The notes below the pieces were generated by a model. The model was not told the origin of the DNA. It searched no databases and saw only the letters and a list, made by a program, of their open reading frames with translations. Source: JANLQX01 sp031368095 (GTDB lineage: Bacteria > Actinomycetota > Acidimicrobiia > Acidimicrobiales > JANYDT01). Taken from it: a DNA stretch of 14,878 nt. Below, piece after piece: positions 1-6,737 of this stretch. The position numbers and the translations under genes were made by a program. Location of the stretch: NCBI GenBank assembly GCA_031368095.1, contig JANLQX010000113.1:1-14878 (forward strand), written 5' to 3'. Position 1 is the first letter of the stretch. Each line of letters starts with the position of its first letter.

Positions 1-342
1 CACGAAGACGGACACCTCGTCACGTTTTTGCTGGCCGACGCGGCCGGACTGGAAATTCTCGACCCGGTTGCCGGATGGACCGGGGTGTGGCCAACCTCGA
101 GCACCCTGCTGGTGTTCGCTGGTGAGTGCAGCGCTCTACTTGTCGACGGTGCCGTAGTGCCCATGATGCATCGCGTCCGGGCCCGAGCCGACGTCGCCAC
201 GCGATTGTCGGTGGCGTACTTCGTGAACCCCGACCTCGATCAGACCCTGTGCCCGTGGGTGGTCAGCGACCGAAATCGGGGCGTCGACCTGCTGCGGTGG
301 GGCCAGCAAAACCCGGCTCGATTCGGACTTCCAGTTCTGTAG
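1..342 (+). CDS. Fe(II)/2-oxoglutarate-dependent dioxygenase, isopenicillin N synthase-like (3' part only)
   Basis: The frame is open from the first base, so the start lies outside the window; only the C-terminal 113 residues are present. They carry the hallmarks of the 2OG-Fe(II) oxygenase superfamily, isopenicillin-N-synthase/plant-oxygenase branch. The first residues, HED, form the HxD metal motif and are followed by G-L-V-T-F-L-L. A 'GLEILDP..GW..V.P' stretch comes next, then the distal metal histidine in MMHRVRA (His codon 169-171) and the 2-oxoglutarate-binding RLS (202-210), followed by VAYFVNPD. These residues give Fe(II) His-Asp-His and an Arg-x-Ser clamp for the co-substrate, so the catalytic half is intact. 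The substrate cannot be deduced: this family includes amino-acid hydroxylases, desaturases and ring-forming enzymes. It converges on pyk, with 132 bp between the two stop codons. Confidence 0.85.
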   Translation, partial: HEDGHLVTFLLADAAGLEILDPVAGWTGVWPTSSTLLVFAGECSALLVDGAVVPMMHRVRARADVATRLSVAYFVNPDLDQTLCPWVVSDRNRGVDLLRWGQQNPARFGLPVL

Positions 343-362
343 AACTGACCGGCGCGCCGGTC
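332..362. terminator. Two overlapping palindromes at the dioxygenase/pyk convergence
   Basis: CAGTTCT-gt-AGAACTG (332-347) is a perfect inverted repeat that contains the TAG stop (340-342). It shares base 347 with a second, perfect 16-bp palindrome, GACCGGCGCGCCGGTC (347-362). Both can form hairpins in either transcript, although the 2-nt centre means the outermost loop pairs would open. No T-tract follows on either strand, so this would be an atypical bidirectional terminator. The rest of the 132-bp gap (363-474) shows nothing I recognise. Confidence 0.4.
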
Positions 363-474
363 CATAGTCGCACCATGGCGACGGCGGCGGCTCGACGTCC
401 GATGGTGCTGCCGATCTCGGGATCGATCGTCAGCACAGCACGACAACGTCGGGGTCGACCTGTCGCCGAACAGA

Positions 475-1959
475 TCAGCGAACGCGCACCAACCGCAAGA
501 CGTCGGTGATGGCCTCGCCGGTATCGGGGGCGCCGGCCAGCACGGCGACGATGTCGCCCTGGTGCACGAGACCTGCCTGTTCCGACGACTCGACGGCGAA
601 CCACACGATTTCGTCGATGGTGTCCCGCTCGTCCACCACGAGACTCTTCACGCCCCAGGAGAGCAAGAGTTGACGTGCCGTGCGATGAGATGGCGTGATG
701 GCGATGAGTTGCGTCTGCGGACGAAATCGCCCGAGGGACCTCGCCGTGACTCCGCTGCGGGTGCAGCAGAGGATTGCGGTGACCTTGGCGTCGTCGGCCG
801 CCTGCCACGCGGCGTGAGACATGGCGTCGGTGATCGTGATGGCGCCCTCCGCTCGACCACGGCGCTGCAACCGGCCGAGCCGAGCGCCCCACTGCGCATA
901 GTTCGCCGACTCCTCAGCGCGCTTCGCAATACGGCGCATCGTCCGAACCACGTGAGCCGGGTCGCGACCAATGGCGGTTTCGCCCGAAAGCATCACGGCA
1001 TCGGTCCCGTCGAACACGGCGTTGGTCACGTCGGTCACCTCCGCTCGCGTCGGTTGCGGTGACGTGATCATCGACTCCAGCATCTGGGTGGCGGTGATCA
1101 CCGGCACGCCACGGGCCACGCAGGTACGGATGATGCGATTCTGTACGTGAGGCACGTCTTCGAAGGCACACTCGATGCCTAGGTCTCCACGGGCGACCAT
1201 CAGCACGTCGGCAGTTTCGACGATGGCATCGAGATCATCGAGGGCCGCCGTCGTCTCGATTTTGGCCACCAGCATCGGTCCCGGACCGAGCGCCGCGCGA
1301 GCACGATCAAGGTCGGCGGCGGAGCGCACAAAGGACAGGGCGACGAAGTCCGGCTCCACCGCCTTGAGGTGCTCGATCAGCTCGAAGTCCTGCGCCGTCG
1401 GGGTCGTCATGCGAAGCCGAGTCGATGGAATATGAACACCCGGTCGCCCCTGCACCAGCCCACCGGCGATGACGGTGGCGAGCGACCTTTTCCCGTCGCT
1501 CTGCGTCACGGTCAACGTGACGGCACCGTCGCCGAGGGCCACCTTGTCGCCGGCCACGAGTGAAGAAACGGACTCGTCGTTTACTTCTATCCGCGCCGAC
1601 GATGACCCGTCGCGGCCGAAGGCCAACTCGACCACGTCACCTTCCACCAAACGAACGCCACCGTCAGGGAACGAAGCCGCCCGGACCTTGGGCCCGGGTA
1701 GATCACAGAGGATGCCAACCGGAATATCGAGCCGTTCAGACACTTCCCTGATCCGGCGGAAGATCTCGAGGTGTCCGGCCACCTCGCCGTGACTGAGATT
1801 GAGGCGAAAAACATCGACCCCGGCGTGAAGCAAGCCAGCAATTCCTTCTTCGCTCGACGACGCCGGACCGACGGTGGCCACGATCTTTGTCCGAGAGTGA
1901 AGGACCGGTTCGGAGTCGGTCTCGGCCGTGGTGGCCCGGGAGGGTATGACGGTGGTCAT
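475..1959 (-). CDS. pyk: Pyruvate kinase
   Basis: This enzyme converts phosphoenolpyruvate and ADP to pyruvate and ATP, the last step of glycolysis, in the cytoplasm. The 494-residue length is normal for the family. Visible motifs are SRTKIVATVGPAS (22-34), RLNLSHG (52-58), CDLPGPKVR (85-93), the catalytic lysine in VAKIET (K233, with metal ligand E235), RGDLG (257-261, metal ligand D259) and ITATQMLESM (288-297). The C-terminal allosteric-type domain follows from about 375. The B domain (about 93-190) departs from textbook enzymes: ALGDGAV replaces the usual DDG segment and RPGVHIPSTRL replaces GVNLPG, so this is a divergent lineage with an intact active site. The ATG start overlaps the mtr stop by one base (TGATG), so translation is probably coupled. 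An N-terminal tail of about 20 residues precedes the first conserved motif. Confidence 0.93.
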   Translation of the reverse strand: MTTVIPSRATTAETDSEPVLHSRTKIVATVGPASSSEEGIAGLLHAGVDVFRLNLSHGEVAGHLEIFRRIREVSERLDIPVGILCDLPGPKVRAASFPDGGVRLVEGDVVELAFGRDGSSSARIEVNDESVSSLVAGDKVALGDGAVTLTVTQSDGKRSLATVIAGGLVQGRPGVHIPSTRLRMTTPTAQDFELIEHLKAVEPDFVALSFVRSAADLDRARAALGPGPMLVAKIETTAALDDLDAIVETADVLMVARGDLGIECAFEDVPHVQNRIIRTCVARGVPVITATQMLESMITSPQPTRAEVTDVTNAVFDGTDAVMLSGETAIGRDPAHVVRTMRRIAKRAEESANYAQWGARLGRLQRRGRAEGAITITDAMSHAAWQAADDAKVTAILCCTRSGVTARSLGRFRPQTQLIAITPSHRTARQLLLSWGVKSLVVDERDTIDEIVWFAVESSEQAGLVHQGDIVAVLAGAPDTGEAITDVLRLVRVR

Positions 1960-3398
1960 CAGCGAGCCTCATGCGGTGCGGTGAAGTCAAGACCGAGGAG
2001 CGCGTTCTCAACAACTTCAGGAAGGGCGGGATGTATCCAGTACTGATCGACGGCCAACTCGTCGGCCGCAATGCCAAACCGCATGGCGGTGATCAGCTGC
2101 TGAATGAGCGACGACGACTGTGGGCCAACAATATGTGCACCTACGAGTTGCTTCGTGGACCGATCGGCGACCAGCTTGACGAAGCTGTCTCGGTCTTCCA
2201 TCGCCCAGCCGTAGGCGACGTCGCCGTAGGCCTGGACCTTGCACACCACGTCGATGCCGGCGGCACGAGCCTGGGCCTCGGTCAAACCCACGCTGGCGAC
2301 CTGCGGACGAGTAAAGACCGCCGCCGGGACAAAGCGATGATCCGTACGCTTACGGTTGTCCGGATAAAGCAGGTTGTGCTGCACCACGCGAGCTTCATGG
2401 TTGGCCACATGCTTGAGCATGTAGGGCGAGCTGAGGTCGCCCAAACCCCAGATCCCCGCCACATTCGTCTGCTGGAATTCGTCGACGATGACCCGACCAT
2501 CCGGGTGGGTCATTACCCCGGTGACATCCACGTTCAGAAGGTCACTGTTGGGAATTCGGCCGGTAGTGAGGAGCAGAACCTCGGAATCGACCGTGGAGCC
2601 GTCGTCAAGGGTGAGCGTGATCACACCATCGGCGCCCTCCCTTACTGCGGTGGGATGACGCCCCAGGAGAAGGTTCGTACGCCTACGAAGCGCGGCGGTG
2701 ACGACCTGAGCCACCTCGTGCTCATGCTGGCGTAGCAGCAACGAGCCGCGATGCACGATCGTGACGGCCACCCCGAAGGCGGCGAACACGTGAGCCAACT
2801 CCACGGCGATGAACCCGCCGCCGACAATCGTCATACGGGCCGGCAGTTCGTCGAGACGCATCACCGTGTCGCTGGTGTGGAACGTCACCTGACCCAGGCC
2901 GTCGATCGTTGGCATGTGGGGTCGAGCACCGGCGGCCAGAACGAACTGCGCACCGGTGATGGTGGAGACCGTGCCGTCGGCGGCGGTGACCGCCAGTTCT
3001 TTCATGCCGGTGAACACGCCGCGCCCTTTGAACACGGTGATGTTGGGACAGCGATGACTGCGATAGTCCTCGCCGCCGGCGGCAATCGGATCGATCCGGT
3101 CGAAGACCCGGTCGCGAATGTCTCGCCACCGAATCGCATCGACGGTCGCGTCGATGCCGAGATGACTGCCGTGGCGCACCGTTTCGGCCGTATCGGCGGC
3201 GTGCACGAGCATTTTGGTGGGAATACAACCCCGGTTGAGACAGGTGCCGCCGAACACGCCCTCTTCCACGATCGCCACCCGCCACGAGTCGAAGTCCGTC
3301 GAAAGGATCGAGTTCCCTGACCCCGTGCCGACGATCACGAGGTCAAAGTGGTTGCTGCCGTCTTGCGTGCTCACGTCCATCGACCTTACGTGCTGCAC
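1959..3398 (-). CDS. mtr: Mycothione reductase (NADPH, FAD)
   Basis: This flavoprotein reduces mycothione (oxidised mycothiol disulfide) to mycothiol with NADPH, keeping the actinobacterial thiol pool reduced. It is a pyridine-nucleotide disulfide oxidoreductase with an FAD-binding GTGSGN (24-29), a redox-active pair in GGTCLNRGCIPTK (C53 and C58), a second Rossmann motif VGGGFIAVELAHVF (about 190-205), and the C-terminal HPALPE (H456, E461) that forms the catalytic base. SGNSIL, RIDPIAAGGEDYR, HTSDTVMRLDELP, SSPYMLKHVANHEARVVQHNLL and YGDVAYGWAMED are signatures of mycothione reductase rather than glutathione, mercuric or lipoamide reductases. The start is uncertain. GTG at 3398 has a good GGAG (3406-3409) at 7 nt. 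ATG at 3380 has only AAGG at 3 nt and would remove six residues. It lies directly upstream of, and overlaps, pyk. Confidence 0.92.
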   Translation of the reverse strand: MQHVRSMDVSTQDGSNHFDLVIVGTGSGNSILSTDFDSWRVAIVEEGVFGGTCLNRGCIPTKMLVHAADTAETVRHGSHLGIDATVDAIRWRDIRDRVFDRIDPIAAGGEDYRSHRCPNITVFKGRGVFTGMKELAVTAADGTVSTITGAQFVLAAGARPHMPTIDGLGQVTFHTSDTVMRLDELPARMTIVGGGFIAVELAHVFAAFGVAVTIVHRGSLLLRQHEHEVAQVVTAALRRRTNLLLGRHPTAVREGADGVITLTLDDGSTVDSEVLLLTTGRIPNSDLLNVDVTGVMTHPDGRVIVDEFQQTNVAGIWGLGDLSSPYMLKHVANHEARVVQHNLLYPDNRKRTDHRFVPAAVFTRPQVASVGLTEAQARAAGIDVVCKVQAYGDVAYGWAMEDRDSFVKLVADRSTKQLVGAHIVGPQSSSLIQQLITAMRFGIAADELAVDQYWIHPALPEVVENALLGLDFTAPHEAR

Positions 3399-3419
3399 CC
3401 GGTTGCTCCGGGCCGGTTC

Positions 3420-3600
3420 TCAAACGATGTCGTCGGGGAGGGCGATCCGCACCGGGTTGGCGGTTTCAGCCGTGGCGAGATGGACAAAGAAACTGCCAAT
3501 GCCGGCCGCGCCCTGCATATATCCCGTTTGTGTCTGGACGCTGGCCCTCCACGAACGCCGCCGTCTCCACCGCAAATTCCAGGGCCCGAGTTGTCTCCAT
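3420..3600 (-). pseudogene. Broken C-terminal remnant of a LanC-like (lanthionine cyclase family) gene
   Basis: In the 240-bp gap between add and mtr, two minus-strand frames each read as protein and join at a single point. From an ATG at 3600 one frame reads METTRALEFAVETAAFVEGQ followed by RPDTNG. At GGGATATATG the reading must skip one base to continue as YMQGAAGIGSFFVHL...IALPDDIV, ending in TGA at 3420. Removing one base near 3522-3526 gives one continuous piece of about 60 residues. The GYMQGAAGIGSFFVHL block resembles the C-terminal GxxxGxAGIGxxLLRL motif of LanC-like proteins (normally 350-400 residues). Nothing recognisable precedes 3600, and there is no ribosome-binding site there. 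Either a large deletion plus a frameshift produced a fossil, or a base error accounts for the frameshift only. The family call rests on one short motif. Confidence 0.5.
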
Positions 3601-3638
3601 CGCTGTGATCGCACGACGGAACCCCGGTGGAGAAAAGG

Positions 3639-4718
3639 TCAGCCGAGAGCGGCGTAGGCCGGCGCAATGACGTCGTCGACGAGACGACGGCGTTCGGTCC
3701 ACGAGGAGAACGACGACTCCATGGCGTTGACGGCCAGCCGGCCCGCCTCGGCATTCGTCAACGAGTGGGCAGTCGCCACGGCCGCCAGTTCCGAGCTCAT
3801 CGATACATTCGACATCAGCCGGTTGTCGGTGTTGATCCCGACCCGAAACCCCATCCGCAGGAACGGTCCGATCGGGTGGTCGGCGACGGAGGCCACTGCG
3901 CCGATCTGGGTGTTGCAGGTCGGCGCCATCTCCAGCATCACCTGACGTTCCAGCACGGACTGCGCGAGACGCCCCATACGTCCGGTGGCCAGATCGACGT
4001 CGGCCTGGAGACGCACTCCGTGTCCGATCCGTTCAGCACCCTGGGCCAGTCCATCGGCGATGAGTTCAAGGTCCGGCGGCTCCGACGCATGGACGGTGAT
4101 ATGCAGATGGTTGGCCCGGGCGACGGAGAATGCGGCGGCATGGAGCGATGGCGGCCAACCGGTCTCGGCACCGGCGATATCGAACGCCACGATGCGGTCG
4201 TCGCAGTCGCGCATCCGCACGGCAAGGTCGACGATTTCGACGGAGCGTGAGCCCGTCCGCATGGCGCAGAGAATCGTGTTCACGATGATTGGGCGCCCTT
4301 TGGCCGTGGATGCCGCCATGCCTGATCGGAACCCGTCCTGTACCGCTTCCACCACGGCTTCCAGCGCTAGGCCGGCGTATTGATGCTGCTCCGGGGCGAA
4401 GCGGACTTCGGCATAGACAACACCATCGGAGGCAAGGTCGACGGCGGCTTCGTGGGCGACACGAACGAGATCGTCAGCGCGCTGCATAACGGCCAACGTG
4501 TGCTCGAACGTGGCTAGGTACTGCAGCAGATCCTTTGACTCCGCGCCGCGAACGAACCAGCGATGCAATGCTGCCGGATCGGTCGACGGCAGATGCGACG
4601 CCCATCCAATCTCGTCGGCAATGTCCAAGATTGTGCTCGGACGCAAGCCACCGTCAAGGTGATCATGCAGCAGGACCTTCGGAACCGCAATGACCAAAGC
4701 CGGATCGAACAAAGACAT
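3639..4718 (-). CDS. add: Adenosine deaminase
   Basis: This enzyme hydrolyses adenosine (and deoxyadenosine) to inosine and ammonia for purine salvage or catabolism. The 359-residue length is typical of actinobacterial forms. Zinc ligands are visible: HDHLDGG (H18, H20), the later histidine in TVHASEP (H210, with catalytic-region E213), RIGHG (H233) and INTDNRLMS (D298). The substrate-contact segment FDIAGAETGWPP (179-190) is present. HASE replaces the usual HAGE. NTDN replaces the NTDD of animal and E. coli enzymes; the NTDNRLMS form is, from memory, common in actinobacteria, so activity is still expected. The upstream hydrolase ends 6 nt before this ATG, and no clear ribosome-binding site exists, which fits translation coupled to the hydrolase in one transcript. 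Confidence 0.9.
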   Translation of the reverse strand: MSLFDPALVIAVPKVLLHDHLDGGLRPSTILDIADEIGWASHLPSTDPAALHRWFVRGAESKDLLQYLATFEHTLAVMQRADDLVRVAHEAAVDLASDGVVYAEVRFAPEQHQYAGLALEAVVEAVQDGFRSGMAASTAKGRPIIVNTILCAMRTGSRSVEIVDLAVRMRDCDDRIVAFDIAGAETGWPPSLHAAAFSVARANHLHITVHASEPPDLELIADGLAQGAERIGHGVRLQADVDLATGRMGRLAQSVLERQVMLEMAPTCNTQIGAVASVADHPIGPFLRMGFRVGINTDNRLMSNVSMSSELAAVATAHSLTNAEAGRLAVNAMESSFSSWTERRRLVDDVIAPAYAALG

Positions 4719-4724
4719 GCGCGC

Positions 4725-6065
4725 TTAGCTGAGCTTGGACTCGGCCCACGGGAGCATGCGGCGAACGAGGTCGTCGAAGGCCTCCACGCCGAGCTCGATG
4801 TCGGCAAAATTGGTGTCCTCGATATGGGTGTGCGACAGGCCGTAGAGCGAGGGCGTGAACATCATCACGGTAGGAATCCCGGCGCGGGCCATCTCGGCGG
4901 AATCGTGCATGGGGCCCGACGGCATGAGGTGGCGCAGACCGCTGCGCGATTCGACCGCGTCGGCGGCGAACTCGACGAGGTCCGGATCGAAGACGATCGG
5001 ATCGATCGACCACAGCACCTCAAGTTCGGCTTCGACCTTCTCGTCGGCGGCGATGCGAGCCACCAGTTCCTCCAGGCCGGCGACCATGGCATCGAGCACC
5101 GGACGCTCGATATGGCGCATATCGACGGAGAACTCGGTGCGTCCATTGACCGCCGTGGGCACGCCGGGATGAACGCGCCATACGCCGACCGTGGCGAACG
5201 CATCCATCTCGATCGCCATCTCGCGAATGGCGATGGCCATGCGGCTCGCCGCCATCGTCGGATCATGACGCAGGGCGATCGGCGTGGCACCGGCATGGCA
5301 CGCCTGGCCCTTGACTTTCACCAGTCGACGCTCCACGCCCAAGATGCCGTGGAGGGCAGCGAGACGAATGCCCGCCGCTTCGAGAAGCGGGCCCTGCTCG
5401 ATATGGAGCTCCGCGCTTCCCACGAGCTGACCACGAATGTCACTGGCCGTGAGCACTGTCTCCAGGTCGACGCCATGAGCTCGCACGACGTCGGCGAGCA
5501 GGTTGCCGTTGTTGTCCTTCAGGGTGGCGATCTTGTCGATCTCCAGCGACCCGCCCACCGCGCCGCTGCCGAAGAGACTGCGTCCGAACCGAGCCCCTTC
5601 CTCGTCGGCCCAGTCGACCACGCTCACGCCAACGGGAAGTTTGACGCCATCGCGGTGGAGGCCACGAAGCACCTCAGCCCCAGCGAGCACACCGAGAGCA
5701 CCGTCGAGCCATCCGCCGTTCGGAACGGAGTCGAGATGACTGCCGAGAACGATCCGTTCGGGACGCTCACCGGGGAGCGTGACCCACAGGTTTCCGGCGG
5801 CGTCGACATTCTGTTCCACGGGGACACCGTCGAAGGTGTCGGCGAACCATTCGCGAGCTTTCACCCACGTGTCAGTCCAGGCCAGCCGCCCACTGGCCAC
5901 GGTCGGCCCGGTATTCGGGAGGCCACCAACGGTCTGGGGAATCCCGTCGACCTCAACCGACGTGAGACGCCGGAGTTCGAGAAGGTCATCAACAACGCGC
6001 TTCGGATCGGCAGGCATACCCAAGTCTGCCGCACGACGACCAAGTGTGGGCCCGCCGGCAGGCAC
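4725..6065 (-). CDS. M20-family Zn amidohydrolase (N-carbamoyl-L-amino acid hydrolase / allantoate amidohydrolase type)
   Basis: Members cleave ureido or amide bonds in N-carbamoyl amino acids, beta-ureidopropionate or allantoate. The dinuclear metal site is complete: GSHLDSVPNGG (H110, D112), GWLDG (D121), ADEEGARF (E155/E156), ELHIEQGP (H221) and SHTHIED (about 411-417). The dimerisation domain carries GQACHAGATPIALRHDP, the family's HAGxTP...R motif. The sequence does not distinguish substrates. Pairing with adenosine deaminase hints at purine nitrogen recovery (allantoate), but pyrimidine or hydantoin routes remain possible. GTG at 6065 is the first start after an in-frame stop. ATG at 6017 would give 430 residues, closer to family length, and would leave room for a promoter; I consider it more likely. 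Neither has a good ribosome-binding site. The gene diverges from the toxin-antitoxin pair. Confidence 0.88.
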   Translation of the reverse strand: MPAGGPTLGRRAADLGMPADPKRVVDDLLELRRLTSVEVDGIPQTVGGLPNTGPTVASGRLAWTDTWVKAREWFADTFDGVPVEQNVDAAGNLWVTLPGERPERIVLGSHLDSVPNGGWLDGALGVLAGAEVLRGLHRDGVKLPVGVSVVDWADEEGARFGRSLFGSGAVGGSLEIDKIATLKDNNGNLLADVVRAHGVDLETVLTASDIRGQLVGSAELHIEQGPLLEAAGIRLAALHGILGVERRLVKVKGQACHAGATPIALRHDPTMAASRMAIAIREMAIEMDAFATVGVWRVHPGVPTAVNGRTEFSVDMRHIERPVLDAMVAGLEELVARIAADEKVEAELEVLWSIDPIVFDPDLVEFAADAVESRSGLRHLMPSGPMHDSAEMARAGIPTVMMFTPSLYGLSHTHIEDTNFADIELGVEAFDDLVRRMLPWAESKLS

Positions 6066-6087
6066 TACGATTCATGGCAAGAATCGT
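6066..6087. promoter_or_regulatory. Inverted-repeat operator candidate with -10-like box before the antitoxin gene
   Basis: ACGATTC (6067-6073), a 7-nt spacer and GAATCGT (6081-6087) form a perfect inverted repeat whose right arm touches the antitoxin GTG start (6088). TACGAT (6066-6071) fits an actinobacterial -10 box for rightward transcription, so a bound protein would block it. No convincing -35 is seen. The two 7-bp arms suit a dimeric ribbon-helix-helix repressor, which would make this the autoregulatory site of the toxin-antitoxin pair and possibly affect the divergent hydrolase gene. Confidence 0.5.
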
Positions 6088-6366
6088 GTGCGGCTTTCTA
6101 CGACGGTTAACGCGCTGGCTTTGACGAGGGCACGAATGCTTGCCGAGTCGTCCGACGCAGAACTCGTCGACGCCGCGCTCAGCTCGCTCATCCGTGATCT
6201 CGAGGCCGAACGAGATCTCGCCGCCCTCGACTCGTGGCCCTACGCCGACGATGACAACCTCACCATGCCCGGCGCCCTGCACGACCACGCCGACGCAATG
6301 CCGTACAGCGGGTTGGTGCCGAACGACGTGAAGCGCCTCGCCCGATTACGCCGAGCACAGAAGTGA
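6088..6366 (+). CDS. Type II antitoxin, ribbon-helix-helix-like
   Basis: The 92-residue product is MRLSTTVNALALTRARMLAE followed by SSDAELVDAALSSLIRDLEAERDL. A short beta-strand (LSTTVNA), two helices (residues about 10-20 and 24-40) and then an acidic tail with WPYADDD match antitoxins that bind operator DNA through the N-terminal strand and wrap the toxin with the tail. I chose the GTG at 6088 because it restores the beta-strand; ATG at 6136 would leave 76 residues and remove the DNA-binding strand. No strong ribosome-binding site is present and the leader may be very short. The stop overlaps the toxin start by 4 nt (GTGA), the usual coupled arrangement. The family is assigned by fold pattern and context, not by a diagnostic motif. 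Confidence 0.75.
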   Translation: MRLSTTVNALALTRARMLAESSDAELVDAALSSLIRDLEAERDLAALDSWPYADDDNLTMPGALHDHADAMPYSGLVPNDVKRLARLRRAQK

Positions 6367-6698
6367 CGATTCCTCCGTCGATCCCCACCCTCGGCCATGG
6401 ACAGCTTTGGTGGGCCGATCTCCCAGGCGAGAAGATCCGACCGGTCCTGATTCTCACCCGGCGGTGCGTCGCCGGTCGCCTGACACGGGTACTCGTCGCC
6501 CCGATAACCAGCACCGTTCGAGGCATTTCGACGGAGGTCTCCGTCGGCCCGAAGGAAGGCGTCGCCGCCGGCTCCGTCGTCAACTTCGACAACGCGCAAC
6601 TCGTCGAAGCCGACATATTGCTCCGCCGAGCGGGCAACGTCGCGCCGGATCGCTGGCCCGAGTTCTGCGCCGCCATGTCCGCCGTCCTGGCCTGCTGA
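6363..6698 (+). CDS. MazF/PemK-type endoribonuclease toxin
   Basis: The 111-residue product begins with a short tail, then GQLWWADLPG (13-22) and RPVLILTR (26-33), followed by LVAPITSTVRGISTEV (44-59) and GVAAGSVVNFDNAQLVEADIL (about 66-86). These are the MazF/PemK SH3-like barrel blocks, including the catalytic-region Arg in RPV and Thr/Ser in ITST. Such toxins cut mRNA at short sequences and are held inactive by the antitoxin encoded just upstream. Length is typical, no residue of the core looks lost, and the module should be functional. Translation starts at GTG within the antitoxin stop. The toxin stop is about 40 nt before the likely start of the ileS leader transcript. Confidence 0.88.
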   Translation: MTIPPSIPTLGHGQLWWADLPGEKIRPVLILTRRCVAGRLTRVLVAPITSTVRGISTEVSVGPKEGVAAGSVVNFDNAQLVEADILLRRAGNVAPDRWPEFCAAMSAVLAC

Positions 6699-6737
6699 AA
6701 CCACACTCGGCCCGGGTCGTAACGGGTAACCTCTAAC

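Noticed and set aside
347..362. GACCGGCGCGCCGGTC as a regulator-binding site
   Set aside because: It lies between two converging 3' ends, not near a promoter; a terminator or transcript-end role is more plausible.
363..474. Small gene between the dioxygenase and pyk stops
   Set aside because: Short frames exist on both strands, but none has a ribosome-binding site or recognisable motif.
3386..3754. Single intact minus-strand gene across the add-mtr gap
   Set aside because: No single frame keeps the protein-like signal; the longest one is Arg/Ser/Pro-rich noise overlapping the end of add. The two-frame remnant explains the region better.
4563..6110. 515-codon open frame on the plus strand opposite the hydrolase and add
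   Set aside because: It runs antisense to two genes with complete catalytic motifs; its product is rich in His, Arg and Gly with no domain pattern, as expected for the complement of high-GC coding DNA.
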